64,000 bases of DNA, taken from Anaerococcus murdochii (GTDB lineage: Bacteria; Bacillota; Clostridia; Tissierellales; Peptoniphilaceae). The stretch spans positions 1,860,001 to 1,924,000 of the forward strand of contig NZ_JAIPME010000002.1 in the NCBI RefSeq assembly GCF_019957155.1. Reading direction: 5' to 3'. The number at the start of each line of letters is the position of its first letter. The stretch's first letter is position 1. The position numbers and the translations under genes are program-made. The notes under the pieces were generated by a model. It searched no databases, was not told the DNA's origin, and worked only from the letters and a program-made list of their open reading frames with translations. Of this stretch, positions 18,201 through 25,646 are shown piece by piece.

Positions 18201-18825
18201 AATGGTTTTTGAATTCTTCTACTGCTTCGTAGTCAAGTAGTGGAGCTAGGTCTTTGTAATCCCAAACCGCTACTTTTTGAATTTCGTGACTTGTTCTAAA
18301 TCCATCAAAGAAGTTGATAAATGGTAGTCTACCTTCTATAGCTGCTAAGTGAGCTACTGGTGATAGGTCCATTACTTCTTGAACTGAGTTAGATACAAGC
18401 ATAGCACAACCTGTTTGTCTTGCTGCCATTACGTCTGAATGGTCGCCGTAGATTGATAAAGCATGTGTAGCTATTGTTCTTGCAGATACATGGAACACGC
18501 CTGGTAGTCTTTCACCAGCTATTTTATACATGTTAGGAATCATTAATAATAGACCCTGACTTGCTGTGTATGTAGATGTAAGTGCTCCTGCTGCTAGTGA
18601 ACCGTGCATAGCTCCTGCTGCACCTGCTTCTGATTGCATCTCTTTAACTTTAACTTCTTGACCAAATAAGTTTTTACGTCCGTTTGCTGCCCAAACGTCA
18701 ACGCTTTCTGGCATTGGTGAAGAAGGTGTGATTGGATATATAGTAGCTACATCAGTAAACGCGTATGATACGTGTGCTGCTGCTGTGTTACCATCCATTG
18801 TCTTCATTGCTCTAGTAACTGTCAT
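15298..18825 (-). CDS. nifJ: pyruvate:ferredoxin (flavodoxin) oxidoreductase, copy 1
   Basis: A full-length single-chain PFOR (1175 residues) that oxidises pyruvate to acetyl-CoA and CO2 and reduces ferredoxin. The N-terminal domain has IYPITPSSPMPE for pyruvate binding. Near residue 690 is CIQCNQCSYVCPHAVIRPF and about 60 residues later CTGCGNCADVCPAPK, the two ferredoxin-type 4Fe-4S sites. GACAGCGETPYAKL and the late YAPCINHGI supply the proximal cluster. Thiamine diphosphate binds at GGDGWSYDIGFGG near residue 965. All ligands are present. Arg is written almost only as AGA, which suggests high expression; it has a near-consensus promoter and AGGAGG before the ATG. Confidence 0.97.
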   Translation of the reverse strand: MTVTRAMKTMDGNTAAAHVSYAFTDVATIYPITPSSPMPESVDVWAANGRKNLFGQEVKVKEMQSEAGAAGAMHGSLAAGALTSTYTASQGLLLMIPNMYKIAGERLPGVFHVSARTIATHALSIYGDHSDVMAARQTGCAMLVSNSVQEVMDLSPVAHLAAIEGRLPFINFFDGFRTSHEIQKVAVWDYKDLAPLLDYEAVEEFKNHSLNPERPKHMGTAEKNIFFQRTEASNHAYTDIVGIVENYMNKINELIDTNYGLFNYYGADDAENIIVAMGSVCQTARETIDVLLKEGRKVGMVEVHLYRPFSKEHLLKAIPASVKKIAVLDRTKEKGAVGSPLYLDVKASYYDEEVRPLIIGGIYGLSSKDTIPADVKAVFDNLDKDEPKHDFTLSITDDVTNKSLPRDDFKVRHEGTSRCKFWGFGSDGTVGANKQAIKIIGDNTDMYAQGYFDYDSKKSGGLTVSHLRFGKEPILSTYLLDEADFISCSKQAYVNQYDLLAGIKEGGTFLLNTVWSVEDLENHLPAKMKRVLAEKNIDFYILDASHIAQNIGLGGRTNMIMQSAFFNLTKVIPVEDAVRFLKESIVKSYGHKGEDIVNMNYNAVDQGLEAPIKVEVPAEWKDAVDEVKEERELPEFIKNIVKPMLEQKEDDIPVSAFEGIENGEFESGTTAYEKRGIALNVPEWQIDNCIQCNQCSYVCPHAVIRPFLVTEDEKAKAPEGFETKKAIGKGMDGYDFRIQVSPLDCTGCGNCADVCPAPKKALLMKPFEEEVEKEKDNWTYAHEVVGYKEDVMDDMTLKGSQFKQPLFEFSGACAGCGETPYAKLITQLFGDRMYIANATGCSSIWGASAPAMSYTKNLATGKGPAWGNSLFEDAAEYGYGMKLAAEANTHLLEDNMAKFLELGLDSQYNEPFKAWLEGKDDVKASKEATAAILNVKEEVEGEEAKKYLNNILKLKDYMIKKSVWIFGGDGWSYDIGFGGVDHVLASGENINIFVFDTEVYSNTGGQSSKATPLSAVAQFAASGKKVRKKDLGLMMTSYGYIYVAQVAMGANQNQTLKAIKEAESYDGPSIIIAYAPCINHGIRIGMGKSQFREKQAVEAGYWHLWRFDPRLADEGKNPFQLDSREPSGSFQEFIQGEVRYSSLKRSFPETADELYQEAEKAAKERYEAYKKLANK

Positions 18826-18873
18826 CTAGACCTCCTAATATAATTATAAGCAATTATCGTTAACACTACTATA

Positions 18874-18902
18874 AGTATAATTAATTATATATTTTTTGTC
18901 AA
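18874..18902 (-). promoter_or_regulatory. near-consensus promoter of nifJ copy 1
   Basis: Minus strand TTGACA, 17-base spacer, TATACT: one mismatch from the full sigma-A consensus. The leader is about 40 bases and contains ATAATT-N6-AATTAT (an inverted repeat), which might be an operator. Confidence 0.85.
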
Positions 18903-19093
18903 GGGCATAGAAAAATATTTTCATTTTTATTCAAAACAATTTTTTGTTCGCTATTATAAGCACTTTATAAAAGAATGATTTTTATACACTTTTATATTTA
19001 AAATCATTTTTGAAGTATTAGTATATGAATAAATATGCCTATAATTAAAACTATTATGAATAATATTTTATTTCTTTAAAGTTGTACACGGTC

Positions 19094-19122
19094 ATAAAAA
19101 GAAGCAAGCATCTGCCTGCTTC
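19094..19122 (-). terminator. terminator of the second nifJ
   Basis: A 10-bp stem (GAAGCAGGCA with TGCTTGCTTC, one G-T pair) and a 2-base core loop that probably opens wider, followed on the minus strand by TTTTTATG. It starts 12 bases after the gene end. Confidence 0.85.
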
Positions 19123-19133
19123 TTTATTTAAAA

Positions 19134-22100
19134 TTATTTTCCTGCTAATCTCTTGTAGGTATTGTATCTTGCCTTTGCAGCTTTTTCTGCTTCTTCGTAA
19201 AGCTGATCAGCAGTCTCTGGGAATGATCTCTTAAGAGATGAATACCTGACCTCTCCTTGGATAAATTCTTGGAAAGATTCTGTTGGTTCCTTAGAATCTA
19301 ATTGGAATGGGTTCTTACCTTCATCTTCTAATCTTGGATCATATCTCCATAGGTGCCAATAACCAGCATCTACAGCTTGTTTTTCCCTGTATTGAGATTT
19401 ACCCATACCCATCCTAATTCCGTGGTTGATACATGGAGCGTAGGCGATAATGATTGATGGACCATCATAGCTTTCAGCTTCTCTCATAGCCTTCAAACAT
19501 TGATTTTGATTAGCTCCCATAGCTACTTGAGCCACATAAATATATCCATAGGTTGATAACATTAGTCCAAGGTCTTTTTTCCTTACTTTCTTGCCTGAAG
19601 CTGCAAATTGTGCAACTGCCGCAAGTGGTGTTGCCTTTGAAGATTGGCCACCAGTATTTGAATAAACTTCTGTATCAAATACTAGGATATTTACATCTTC
19701 ACCGCTAGCTAGAACATGGTCTACACCACCGTATCCAATATCATAGGACCAGCCATCACCACCAAAAATCCAAACAGATTTTTTGATTAGGTAGTCTTTT
19801 AAATCGTAAATTTTTTCTATAAGGTCTTGGCCTTTTTCATCGGAAACTCTTTCTTCCTTAAGTCTTAATATTTCAGCTGTTGCTTCCTTAGATCCCTTGA
19901 CATCATCTTTGTTTTCAATCCATTTTTCAAAGGCTTGGTTAAGTGGAGTGTCAAGTTTAAGATCTAAGAAGTCTTTCATATATACTTCTAATAAGTATTT
20001 ATTAGAGTCTGTAGCAAGTTTCATACCATAGCCGTACTCAGCATTGTCTTCAAATAAGGAGTTTGCCCATGATGGACCCTTTCCCTCACAATTTTTCGCA
20101 TAAGAAACTGAAGGTGCACTTGCCCCCCAAATTGATGAACATCCTGATGCATTGGCAATTAGCATCCTATCTCCGAATAATTGGGTGATTACTGTTGCAT
20201 ATGGAGTTTCTCCACAACCTGCACATGCACCAGAAAATTCAAGTAGTGGTCTCTTAAATTGGCTGCCCTTTACAGAAGAATCATCCATTACATCTTCTTT
20301 ATAGCCAACCACTTCATGGGCGAAAATCCAATTATCTTTTTCTTTTTCAACTTCAACTTCAAATGGTTTCATTAATAGGGCTTTTTCTGGTGCTGGACAA
20401 ACATCAGCGCAGTTTCCACATCCTGTACAATCAAGTGGTGAGATTTGAATTCTGAAATCATAACCATCCATGCTCTTACCAATAGCTTTCTTTGTTTCGA
20501 ATCCAGCTGGTGCCTTAGCCTTTTCTTCTTCTGTTACTAAGAATGGACGAATTACGGCGTGTGGGCATACAAATGAACATTGGTTACATTGGATACACTT
20601 ATCAATTTGCCATTCTGGTACATTTAGGGCCACTCCCCTCTTTTCGTATTGGGTTGTAGCTGTTTCCCATGCACCGTTGTCAATATCTTTGAAAGCTGAA
20701 ACTGGTATTTCATCTTCTTTTTGTTCTTCCATTGGTTTTACAATATTTTTAATAAAGTCTGGAAGGTCTAATTCTTTTTTATCTTCATCCTTAGCATCAA
20801 GCCAAGTTTCTGGAATTTCAATCTTTTCATAAGCGCTAGCACCCATATCTACAGCCTTGTAGTTCATGGCAACTATATCTTCACCCTTATGGCCATAAGC
20901 CTTTACTATAGAGTCTTTTAGGTATTTCATAGCGTCATCAGTATCTATAACCTTAGTTAAGTTAAAGAAAGCTGATTGCATAATCATATTGGTCCTAGAA
21001 CCAAGTCCAATTTCTTCTGCTATATGGCTTGCATCAATGATATAGAAATTAATCTTGTGTTTAGCTAAATATCTCTTCATTGAACCTGGCAAGTGGTCTT
21101 CGAGTTCATCTTTTGACCAAACTGTATTTAATAAGAAAATTCCTTCATCTTTTAGTCCTGCAAGAAGGTCGTAATTAAATACATAGGCTTGTTTTGAACA
21201 GGAAATAAAATCTGCTTCATCTAATAAATAGGTTGAAAGAATTGGTTCATTACCAAATCTTAAGTGAGATACTGTTAGACCACCTGATTTTTTAGAATCG
21301 TAATCAAAGTAGGCTTGAACATACATATCAGTATTATCACCTATAATTTTGATAGCTTCCTTGTTAGCACCAACTGTACCATCAGAACCAAAGCCCCAGA
21401 ACTTGCACCTTGATTGACCTTCGTGTCTGATTCTTAAGTCTGTTCTTTCGAGTGATTTGAAGGTCACATCATCGTGAATTGCAAGAGTGAAGTCTTTTTT
21501 CATTTCTCCTTTAAGATTGTCAAAAGCTGCTTCTATATCAGCTGGAATAGTATCCTTAGATCCTAGTCCAAACCTACCACCGATAATTTCCGGTTTATTT
21601 TCTTCATCATAAAAAGCTGTAACAACGTCTTTATAAAGTGGTTCGCCGTCAGCACCTTTTTCCTTGGTCCTATCAAGAACAGCAATCCTCTTAACTGTTT
21701 TTGGTATAACTTTTAATAAGTGTTCTTTAGAGAAAGGTCTAAATAGGTGAACTTCAACTAGACCAACTTTTTCACCCTTTTTCCTTAGTTCGTCAATAGT
21801 TTCCCTAATAGCTTGGCAGCCAGAACCCATGGCAATTAAGATCCTGTCTGCTTCAGGATCCCCATAATAATTAAATAAACCATAGTTTGTACCAATAAGT
21901 TCATTAATTTTATTCATATATTCTTCAACTATGCCAGGAAGTTCCTCATATATTGTATTTGAAGCTTCTGTTGCTTGGAAAAATATATTCTTCTGAGCTG
22001 TACCCATAGTTTTTGGTCTTTCTGGGTTTAGCGATGTATTTTTAAATTTCTTAACTGCTTCATAGTCAACTAATGGAGCAAGGTCTTTATAGTCCCAAAC

Positions 22101-22658
22101 ATCAATTTTTTGGATTTCGTGACTTGTTCTAAAACCATCAAAGAATTGTAAGAAAGGAATTCTAGCCTTAATTGCTGATAAATGAGCAACAGCGCCTAGG
22201 TCCATTACCTCTTGGACAGAGTTAGCTGCCATCATAGCCACACCAGTTTGTCTAACGGCCATTACGTCAGAATGATCGCCATAAATTGATAGGGCGTGAG
22301 TTGCAAGAGTCCTTGCTGCTATGTGGAATACTCCAGGCAGACGTTCTCCTGCTATCTTATACATGTTAGGAATCATAAGTAAGAGTCCCTGGCTAGATGA
22401 ATATGTAGTAGTAAGGGCACCGGCTCCTAAAGCACCGTGCATAGCTCCAGCTGCTCCACCTTCTGATTCCATTTCTTTAACTATAACTTCTTTACCAAAA
22501 ATATTTTTTCTTCCATTGGCTGCCCAAACATCGACGCATTCAGGCATAGGTGATGATGGTGTTATAGGAAATATAGTTGCTACTTCAGTAAATGCATAGG
22601 AAATATGAGCTGCAGCCGTATTTCCATCCATTGTTTTCTTAGCTCTTTTTATTGTCAT
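19134..22658 (-). CDS. nifJ: pyruvate:ferredoxin (flavodoxin) oxidoreductase, copy 2
   Basis: A second complete PFOR (1174 residues), by eye about three quarters identical to copy 1 along its length. It keeps FPITPSSPMPE, both ferredoxin-type cysteine sets (CIQCNQCSFVCPHAV and CTGCGNCADVCPAPE), GACAGCGETPYATV, GGDGWSYDIGYGG for thiamine diphosphate and YAPCINHGI. It uses more AGG Arg codons than copy 1, and its promoter and upstream sequence differ. The two may differ in expression conditions or in 2-oxoacid preference (inference); I see no active-site change that proves a different substrate. Confidence 0.96.
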   Translation of the reverse strand: MTIKRAKKTMDGNTAAAHISYAFTEVATIFPITPSSPMPECVDVWAANGRKNIFGKEVIVKEMESEGGAAGAMHGALGAGALTTTYSSSQGLLLMIPNMYKIAGERLPGVFHIAARTLATHALSIYGDHSDVMAVRQTGVAMMAANSVQEVMDLGAVAHLSAIKARIPFLQFFDGFRTSHEIQKIDVWDYKDLAPLVDYEAVKKFKNTSLNPERPKTMGTAQKNIFFQATEASNTIYEELPGIVEEYMNKINELIGTNYGLFNYYGDPEADRILIAMGSGCQAIRETIDELRKKGEKVGLVEVHLFRPFSKEHLLKVIPKTVKRIAVLDRTKEKGADGEPLYKDVVTAFYDEENKPEIIGGRFGLGSKDTIPADIEAAFDNLKGEMKKDFTLAIHDDVTFKSLERTDLRIRHEGQSRCKFWGFGSDGTVGANKEAIKIIGDNTDMYVQAYFDYDSKKSGGLTVSHLRFGNEPILSTYLLDEADFISCSKQAYVFNYDLLAGLKDEGIFLLNTVWSKDELEDHLPGSMKRYLAKHKINFYIIDASHIAEEIGLGSRTNMIMQSAFFNLTKVIDTDDAMKYLKDSIVKAYGHKGEDIVAMNYKAVDMGASAYEKIEIPETWLDAKDEDKKELDLPDFIKNIVKPMEEQKEDEIPVSAFKDIDNGAWETATTQYEKRGVALNVPEWQIDKCIQCNQCSFVCPHAVIRPFLVTEEEKAKAPAGFETKKAIGKSMDGYDFRIQISPLDCTGCGNCADVCPAPEKALLMKPFEVEVEKEKDNWIFAHEVVGYKEDVMDDSSVKGSQFKRPLLEFSGACAGCGETPYATVITQLFGDRMLIANASGCSSIWGASAPSVSYAKNCEGKGPSWANSLFEDNAEYGYGMKLATDSNKYLLEVYMKDFLDLKLDTPLNQAFEKWIENKDDVKGSKEATAEILRLKEERVSDEKGQDLIEKIYDLKDYLIKKSVWIFGGDGWSYDIGYGGVDHVLASGEDVNILVFDTEVYSNTGGQSSKATPLAAVAQFAASGKKVRKKDLGLMLSTYGYIYVAQVAMGANQNQCLKAMREAESYDGPSIIIAYAPCINHGIRMGMGKSQYREKQAVDAGYWHLWRYDPRLEDEGKNPFQLDSKEPTESFQEFIQGEVRYSSLKRSFPETADQLYEEAEKAAKARYNTYKRLAGK

Positions 22659-22719
22659 AAATACCTTCCTTCTTTTATTTCTAAATTAAAGAAATATATA
22701 TTATAGGAAAATTTATAAT

Positions 22720-22759
22720 CCTATATTTTTATTATATAGGAAAAAGTTATCCTTTACAA
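22720..22759 (-). promoter_or_regulatory. promoter of nifJ copy 2 with an overlapping inverted repeat
   Basis: Minus strand TTGTAA (22754-22759), 17-base spacer, TATAAT (22731-22736). The -10 box lies inside an inverted repeat CCTATAT-N7-ATATAGG (22720-22740), with a third CCTATA copy about 20 bases further into the leader. A repressor site is plausible. Confidence 0.65.
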
Positions 22760-22770
22760 ATATTTATCCA

Positions 22771-22792
22771 CAAAAAAAGGAGCTATGCTCCT
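22771..22792 (-). terminator. terminator of hprK
   Basis: Stem AGGAGC/GCTCCT with a short AT loop followed on the minus strand by seven T. The stem overlaps the hprK stop codon. Confidence 0.8.
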
Positions 22793-23792
22793 ATAATTCT
22801 GTTTCTTCTTCAACTCTTTCAGGATGAAAAATACTATCTGTCATCACCCTTGCAGCATTATATCCAAAAGCTTTTTCCCTTTGGTTCATGGCTGCGACTT
22901 CGATTATTAGGGCAATATTTCTACCTGCCCTAACTGGTACAACTAGGTGAGGTAGTTTAATTCCCAAAAGTTCTATATAGTGCTCATCAATACCAAGCCT
23001 ATCATACTCGTAATCATCCTTCCATTGTTCTAGCTCAATCACCATATCCACTTCAGCTTGCATCTTTATAGCACCCGAACCATAAAGTCTACGAACATTT
23101 ATAATCCCAAGACCCCTTAGTTCCATGAAATGCCTAATATTTTCTGGAGCTTCTCCAATGATTTTTTTATCAATAGCTGTTATGTCAACCATATCATCAG
23201 CAACTAACCTGTGGCCCCTAGCTACAAGTTCTAGAGCAGTTTCAGACTTACCAACAGATGATTTTCCCATTATTAAGACACCAATACCAAAAACTTCTAG
23301 GAGTTCACCGTGAACATTAGTTGTAGGTGCTAGTTGGTATTCTAGCTGATCAGATATATCTGAAATTAACTTTGTTGTTTTGGCAGGCGACCTCAAAAGA
23401 GTAATGTTATAATACCTAGCAAGGTCAACAATATCCTCATTTATTTCCCTATTAGAAGAAAAAATTACTGCAGGTATATCATAAGATAAGATGCCCCTAA
23501 ATCTCTCATATTGCATCTTACTATCAAGACTTGTTAGATAATTATATTCAACAGTCCCAATTACTTGGAGCCTCTTATATGGAAATCTCTCCATGTAACC
23601 TGTTAGCTGAAGACCAGGCCTATTTACATCTGCATTTTCAAGGACAATCTCATCATAATCTGTAGATGAGCTTATAATTTCAAGACCCAGATTTTCCACA
23701 ACTTTATATAGGTGGACTGTCTTATCACTTGCACCTGAGTTTACTTCTGTTATTTCATCGCTCTTATCTTTTATATCATTAAATTCTGTCAT
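22791..23792 (-). CDS. hprK: HPr kinase/phosphorylase
   Basis: HprK phosphorylates and dephosphorylates Ser46 of HPr, the central signal for carbon catabolite control in Firmicutes. This 333-residue protein has the N-terminal MurF-like domain and a C-terminal kinase domain with Walker A GKSSVGKS (176-183), HGELLEV before it, and the K3/HprK signature RAGRNIALIIEVAAMN near residues 290-305. The extra charged tail of about 25 N-terminal residues is modest. It is followed by nifJ copy 2 and preceded by uvrC, 3 bases away. Confidence 0.96.
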   Translation of the reverse strand: MTEFNDIKDKSDEITEVNSGASDKTVHLYKVVENLGLEIISSSTDYDEIVLENADVNRPGLQLTGYMERFPYKRLQVIGTVEYNYLTSLDSKMQYERFRGILSYDIPAVIFSSNREINEDIVDLARYYNITLLRSPAKTTKLISDISDQLEYQLAPTTNVHGELLEVFGIGVLIMGKSSVGKSETALELVARGHRLVADDMVDITAIDKKIIGEAPENIRHFMELRGLGIINVRRLYGSGAIKMQAEVDMVIELEQWKDDYEYDRLGIDEHYIELLGIKLPHLVVPVRAGRNIALIIEVAAMNQREKAFGYNAARVMTDSIFHPERVEEETEL

Positions 23793-23795
23793 TAA

Positions 23796-25646
23796 CTATC
23801 CTTTCAGCCTAAAATACTTATAGATTTCGAGTGCGGCTTCCTTTCCAACTAAAGGCACTTCCATAAGTTCTTCAACGCTTGCTTTTTTAATATTAGTTAT
23901 TGTATTAAAATGCTTATACAAGTTAGCCTTGGTTTTCTTGCCTACTCCCTTAATATCGTCAAGCTCTGATTTTTTCATGGATTTTCTCATAAGAGACCTA
24001 TGGTAATTTATAGCAAATCTGTGAGCTTCCTCTTGGATTTCATAGATTAATTTATAAACTGGATCTCTCCTTTTAATAGGAATTTCCTCGTTGTTATAAA
24101 TTATCCCCCTAGTGGTGTGCTTATCATCTTTAACAAGGCCTGCCACTTCTATTTCAATTTCCATTTCCTTAAAAACTTCCTTGGCGATTGTCACTTGGCC
24201 TTTACCACCATCCATCAAAATCAAATCAGGAAGCTTACCAAAACCTGTGTGAGTACTTCCCTTTTCAATTTCTTTCTTTGCATTTGAAAATCTACGGGTT
24301 AAGACCTCTTTAAGTGAAGCGTAATCATTAGGTCCTTCAACAGTTTTAATCTTAAATTTCCTATATTCTTTAGGTGCTGAAATACCATTTTCAAAGACAA
24401 CCATAGATCCAACAGATTGGACTCCTGAAGTATTAGAAATATCGTAAGCCTCTATCCTATTTATCTTGTCTATATTTAAAATTTCCTTTAATTGGTTAAG
24501 TCCAGAAGATTTATTTCTTTCTTTTTTATCAATTCTTTTTTCGTGTTTAATTCGCATATCTGTGGCATTTCGGCTAGCCATAGTAACAAGTTCAAATTTC
24601 TTACCCAACTTTGGTTGATGGATACTAACCTTAGATCCCTTTTTCTGACTTAAGTAGTCTGTAATAGTTTCTAAATCACTAGGCAAGCTTTGAACGAGAA
24701 TTTCTTTAGGAATAAATAATAGGTCTAAATAAAATTGCTTGATAAATGAAGATATGATATCTGCTTCTTTTTCAGCAAAGTCATTTTTGATAATAAAGTG
24801 TTCCCTATCAACTATATGACCCTTTCTCATGAAAAACACTTGGACAACTATGATAGACATACCCTTGCTAAAGGCGATTATATCTACATCTTCACCTGTG
24901 GTTTCTGTGACGTATTGTCTTTCAGAAATTATAGAAAGTGCCCTATAATAATCCCTATACTTTGCGGCCATCTCGAAATTAAGCTTAGCGCTTTCTTCAT
25001 TCATTTTTTGGAGAACCTTGTCAGGAATAGCCCTGTCTTTCTTATCAAGAAAATGCCTAACATCCTCCATATTTTTTAGGTATCTCTCTTCATCTTCAGC
25101 ACCTATGCATGGTCCATTACACTTTTTTATAAAATAATTTAGGCATGGTCTATCGAGACTTTGACCCTTGTCGAAATTTAAATTACATGTCCTAAAGGGA
25201 TAATAATCATGAAATAGATCAATAGCATCATTTACTGCATAGGCATCTGGATAAGGGCCAAAATAATCTGCCCCATCCTTATGGACTTGCCTTACCTTTT
25301 GAATTCTCGGAAATTTTTCTTTATTTATCTTTATATAGGGATATTGTTTGTCATCCCTTAAAACAATATTGTATTTGGGTCTATTTTTTTTAATTAGGTT
25401 AGACTCAAGGACCAAGGCTTCCACTTCATTTTGAACAATAATATATTCAAAATCCGCTATATGGCTAACCATGGCAAGGACCTTGGCTCCCTTGTTTTTG
25501 TTGTTGTCAAAGTACTGTCTAACCCTATTTTTTAGAGAAATAGCTTTGCCGACATAAATTATTTCGCCTTGGTCATTTCTCATTATATATACACCAGGTT
25601 TTTCTGGTAGTTCTTTTAATTTTTCTTTAAGCTCTTTACGACTCAA
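23796..25646 (-). CDS. uvrC: excinuclease ABC subunit C
   Basis: UvrC (616 residues) makes both incisions in nucleotide excision repair. The GIY-YIG domain is at residues 15-90 (PGVYIMRNDQGEIIYVGKA), a Cys cluster (CNGPCIGAEDEERY) follows near 175, then a UVR motif (LQKMNEESAKLNFEMAAKYRD), the RNase H-like nuclease domain (EAYDISNTSG, DGGKGQ) and a C-terminal helix-hairpin-helix pair (IKGVGKKTK, EVPLVGKEAALEI). Length is typical. It overlaps the aminopeptidase gene by 4 bases. Confidence 0.96.
   Translation of the reverse strand: MSRKELKEKLKELPEKPGVYIMRNDQGEIIYVGKAISLKNRVRQYFDNNKNKGAKVLAMVSHIADFEYIIVQNEVEALVLESNLIKKNRPKYNIVLRDDKQYPYIKINKEKFPRIQKVRQVHKDGADYFGPYPDAYAVNDAIDLFHDYYPFRTCNLNFDKGQSLDRPCLNYFIKKCNGPCIGAEDEERYLKNMEDVRHFLDKKDRAIPDKVLQKMNEESAKLNFEMAAKYRDYYRALSIISERQYVTETTGEDVDIIAFSKGMSIIVVQVFFMRKGHIVDREHFIIKNDFAEKEADIISSFIKQFYLDLLFIPKEILVQSLPSDLETITDYLSQKKGSKVSIHQPKLGKKFELVTMASRNATDMRIKHEKRIDKKERNKSSGLNQLKEILNIDKINRIEAYDISNTSGVQSVGSMVVFENGISAPKEYRKFKIKTVEGPNDYASLKEVLTRRFSNAKKEIEKGSTHTGFGKLPDLILMDGGKGQVTIAKEVFKEMEIEIEVAGLVKDDKHTTRGIIYNNEEIPIKRRDPVYKLIYEIQEEAHRFAINYHRSLMRKSMKKSELDDIKGVGKKTKANLYKHFNTITNIKKASVEELMEVPLVGKEAALEIYKYFRLKG

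Larger units (their letters stand above)
18826..19133. other. intergenic region between the two nifJ genes
   Basis: This 308-base stretch holds the nifJ copy 1 promoter (18874-18902) and leader on its left, the nifJ copy 2 terminator (19094-19122) on its right, and about 190 bases of AT-rich sequence with no reading frame I can support. A 9-bp inverted repeat (18974-18982 with 19000-19008) lies in the middle; I see no function for it. Confidence 0.7.

Noticed and set aside
18974..19008. Inverted repeat AATGATTTT/AAAATCATT in the nifJ intergenic region as a regulatory site
   Set aside because: AT-rich, long spacer, no T run and far from either promoter; likely chance.
20470..20832. 120-codon open frame on the plus strand inside nifJ copy 2, and similar frames in copy 1
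   Set aside because: Antisense shadow of a conserved coding region; no ribosome binding site and no family sequence.
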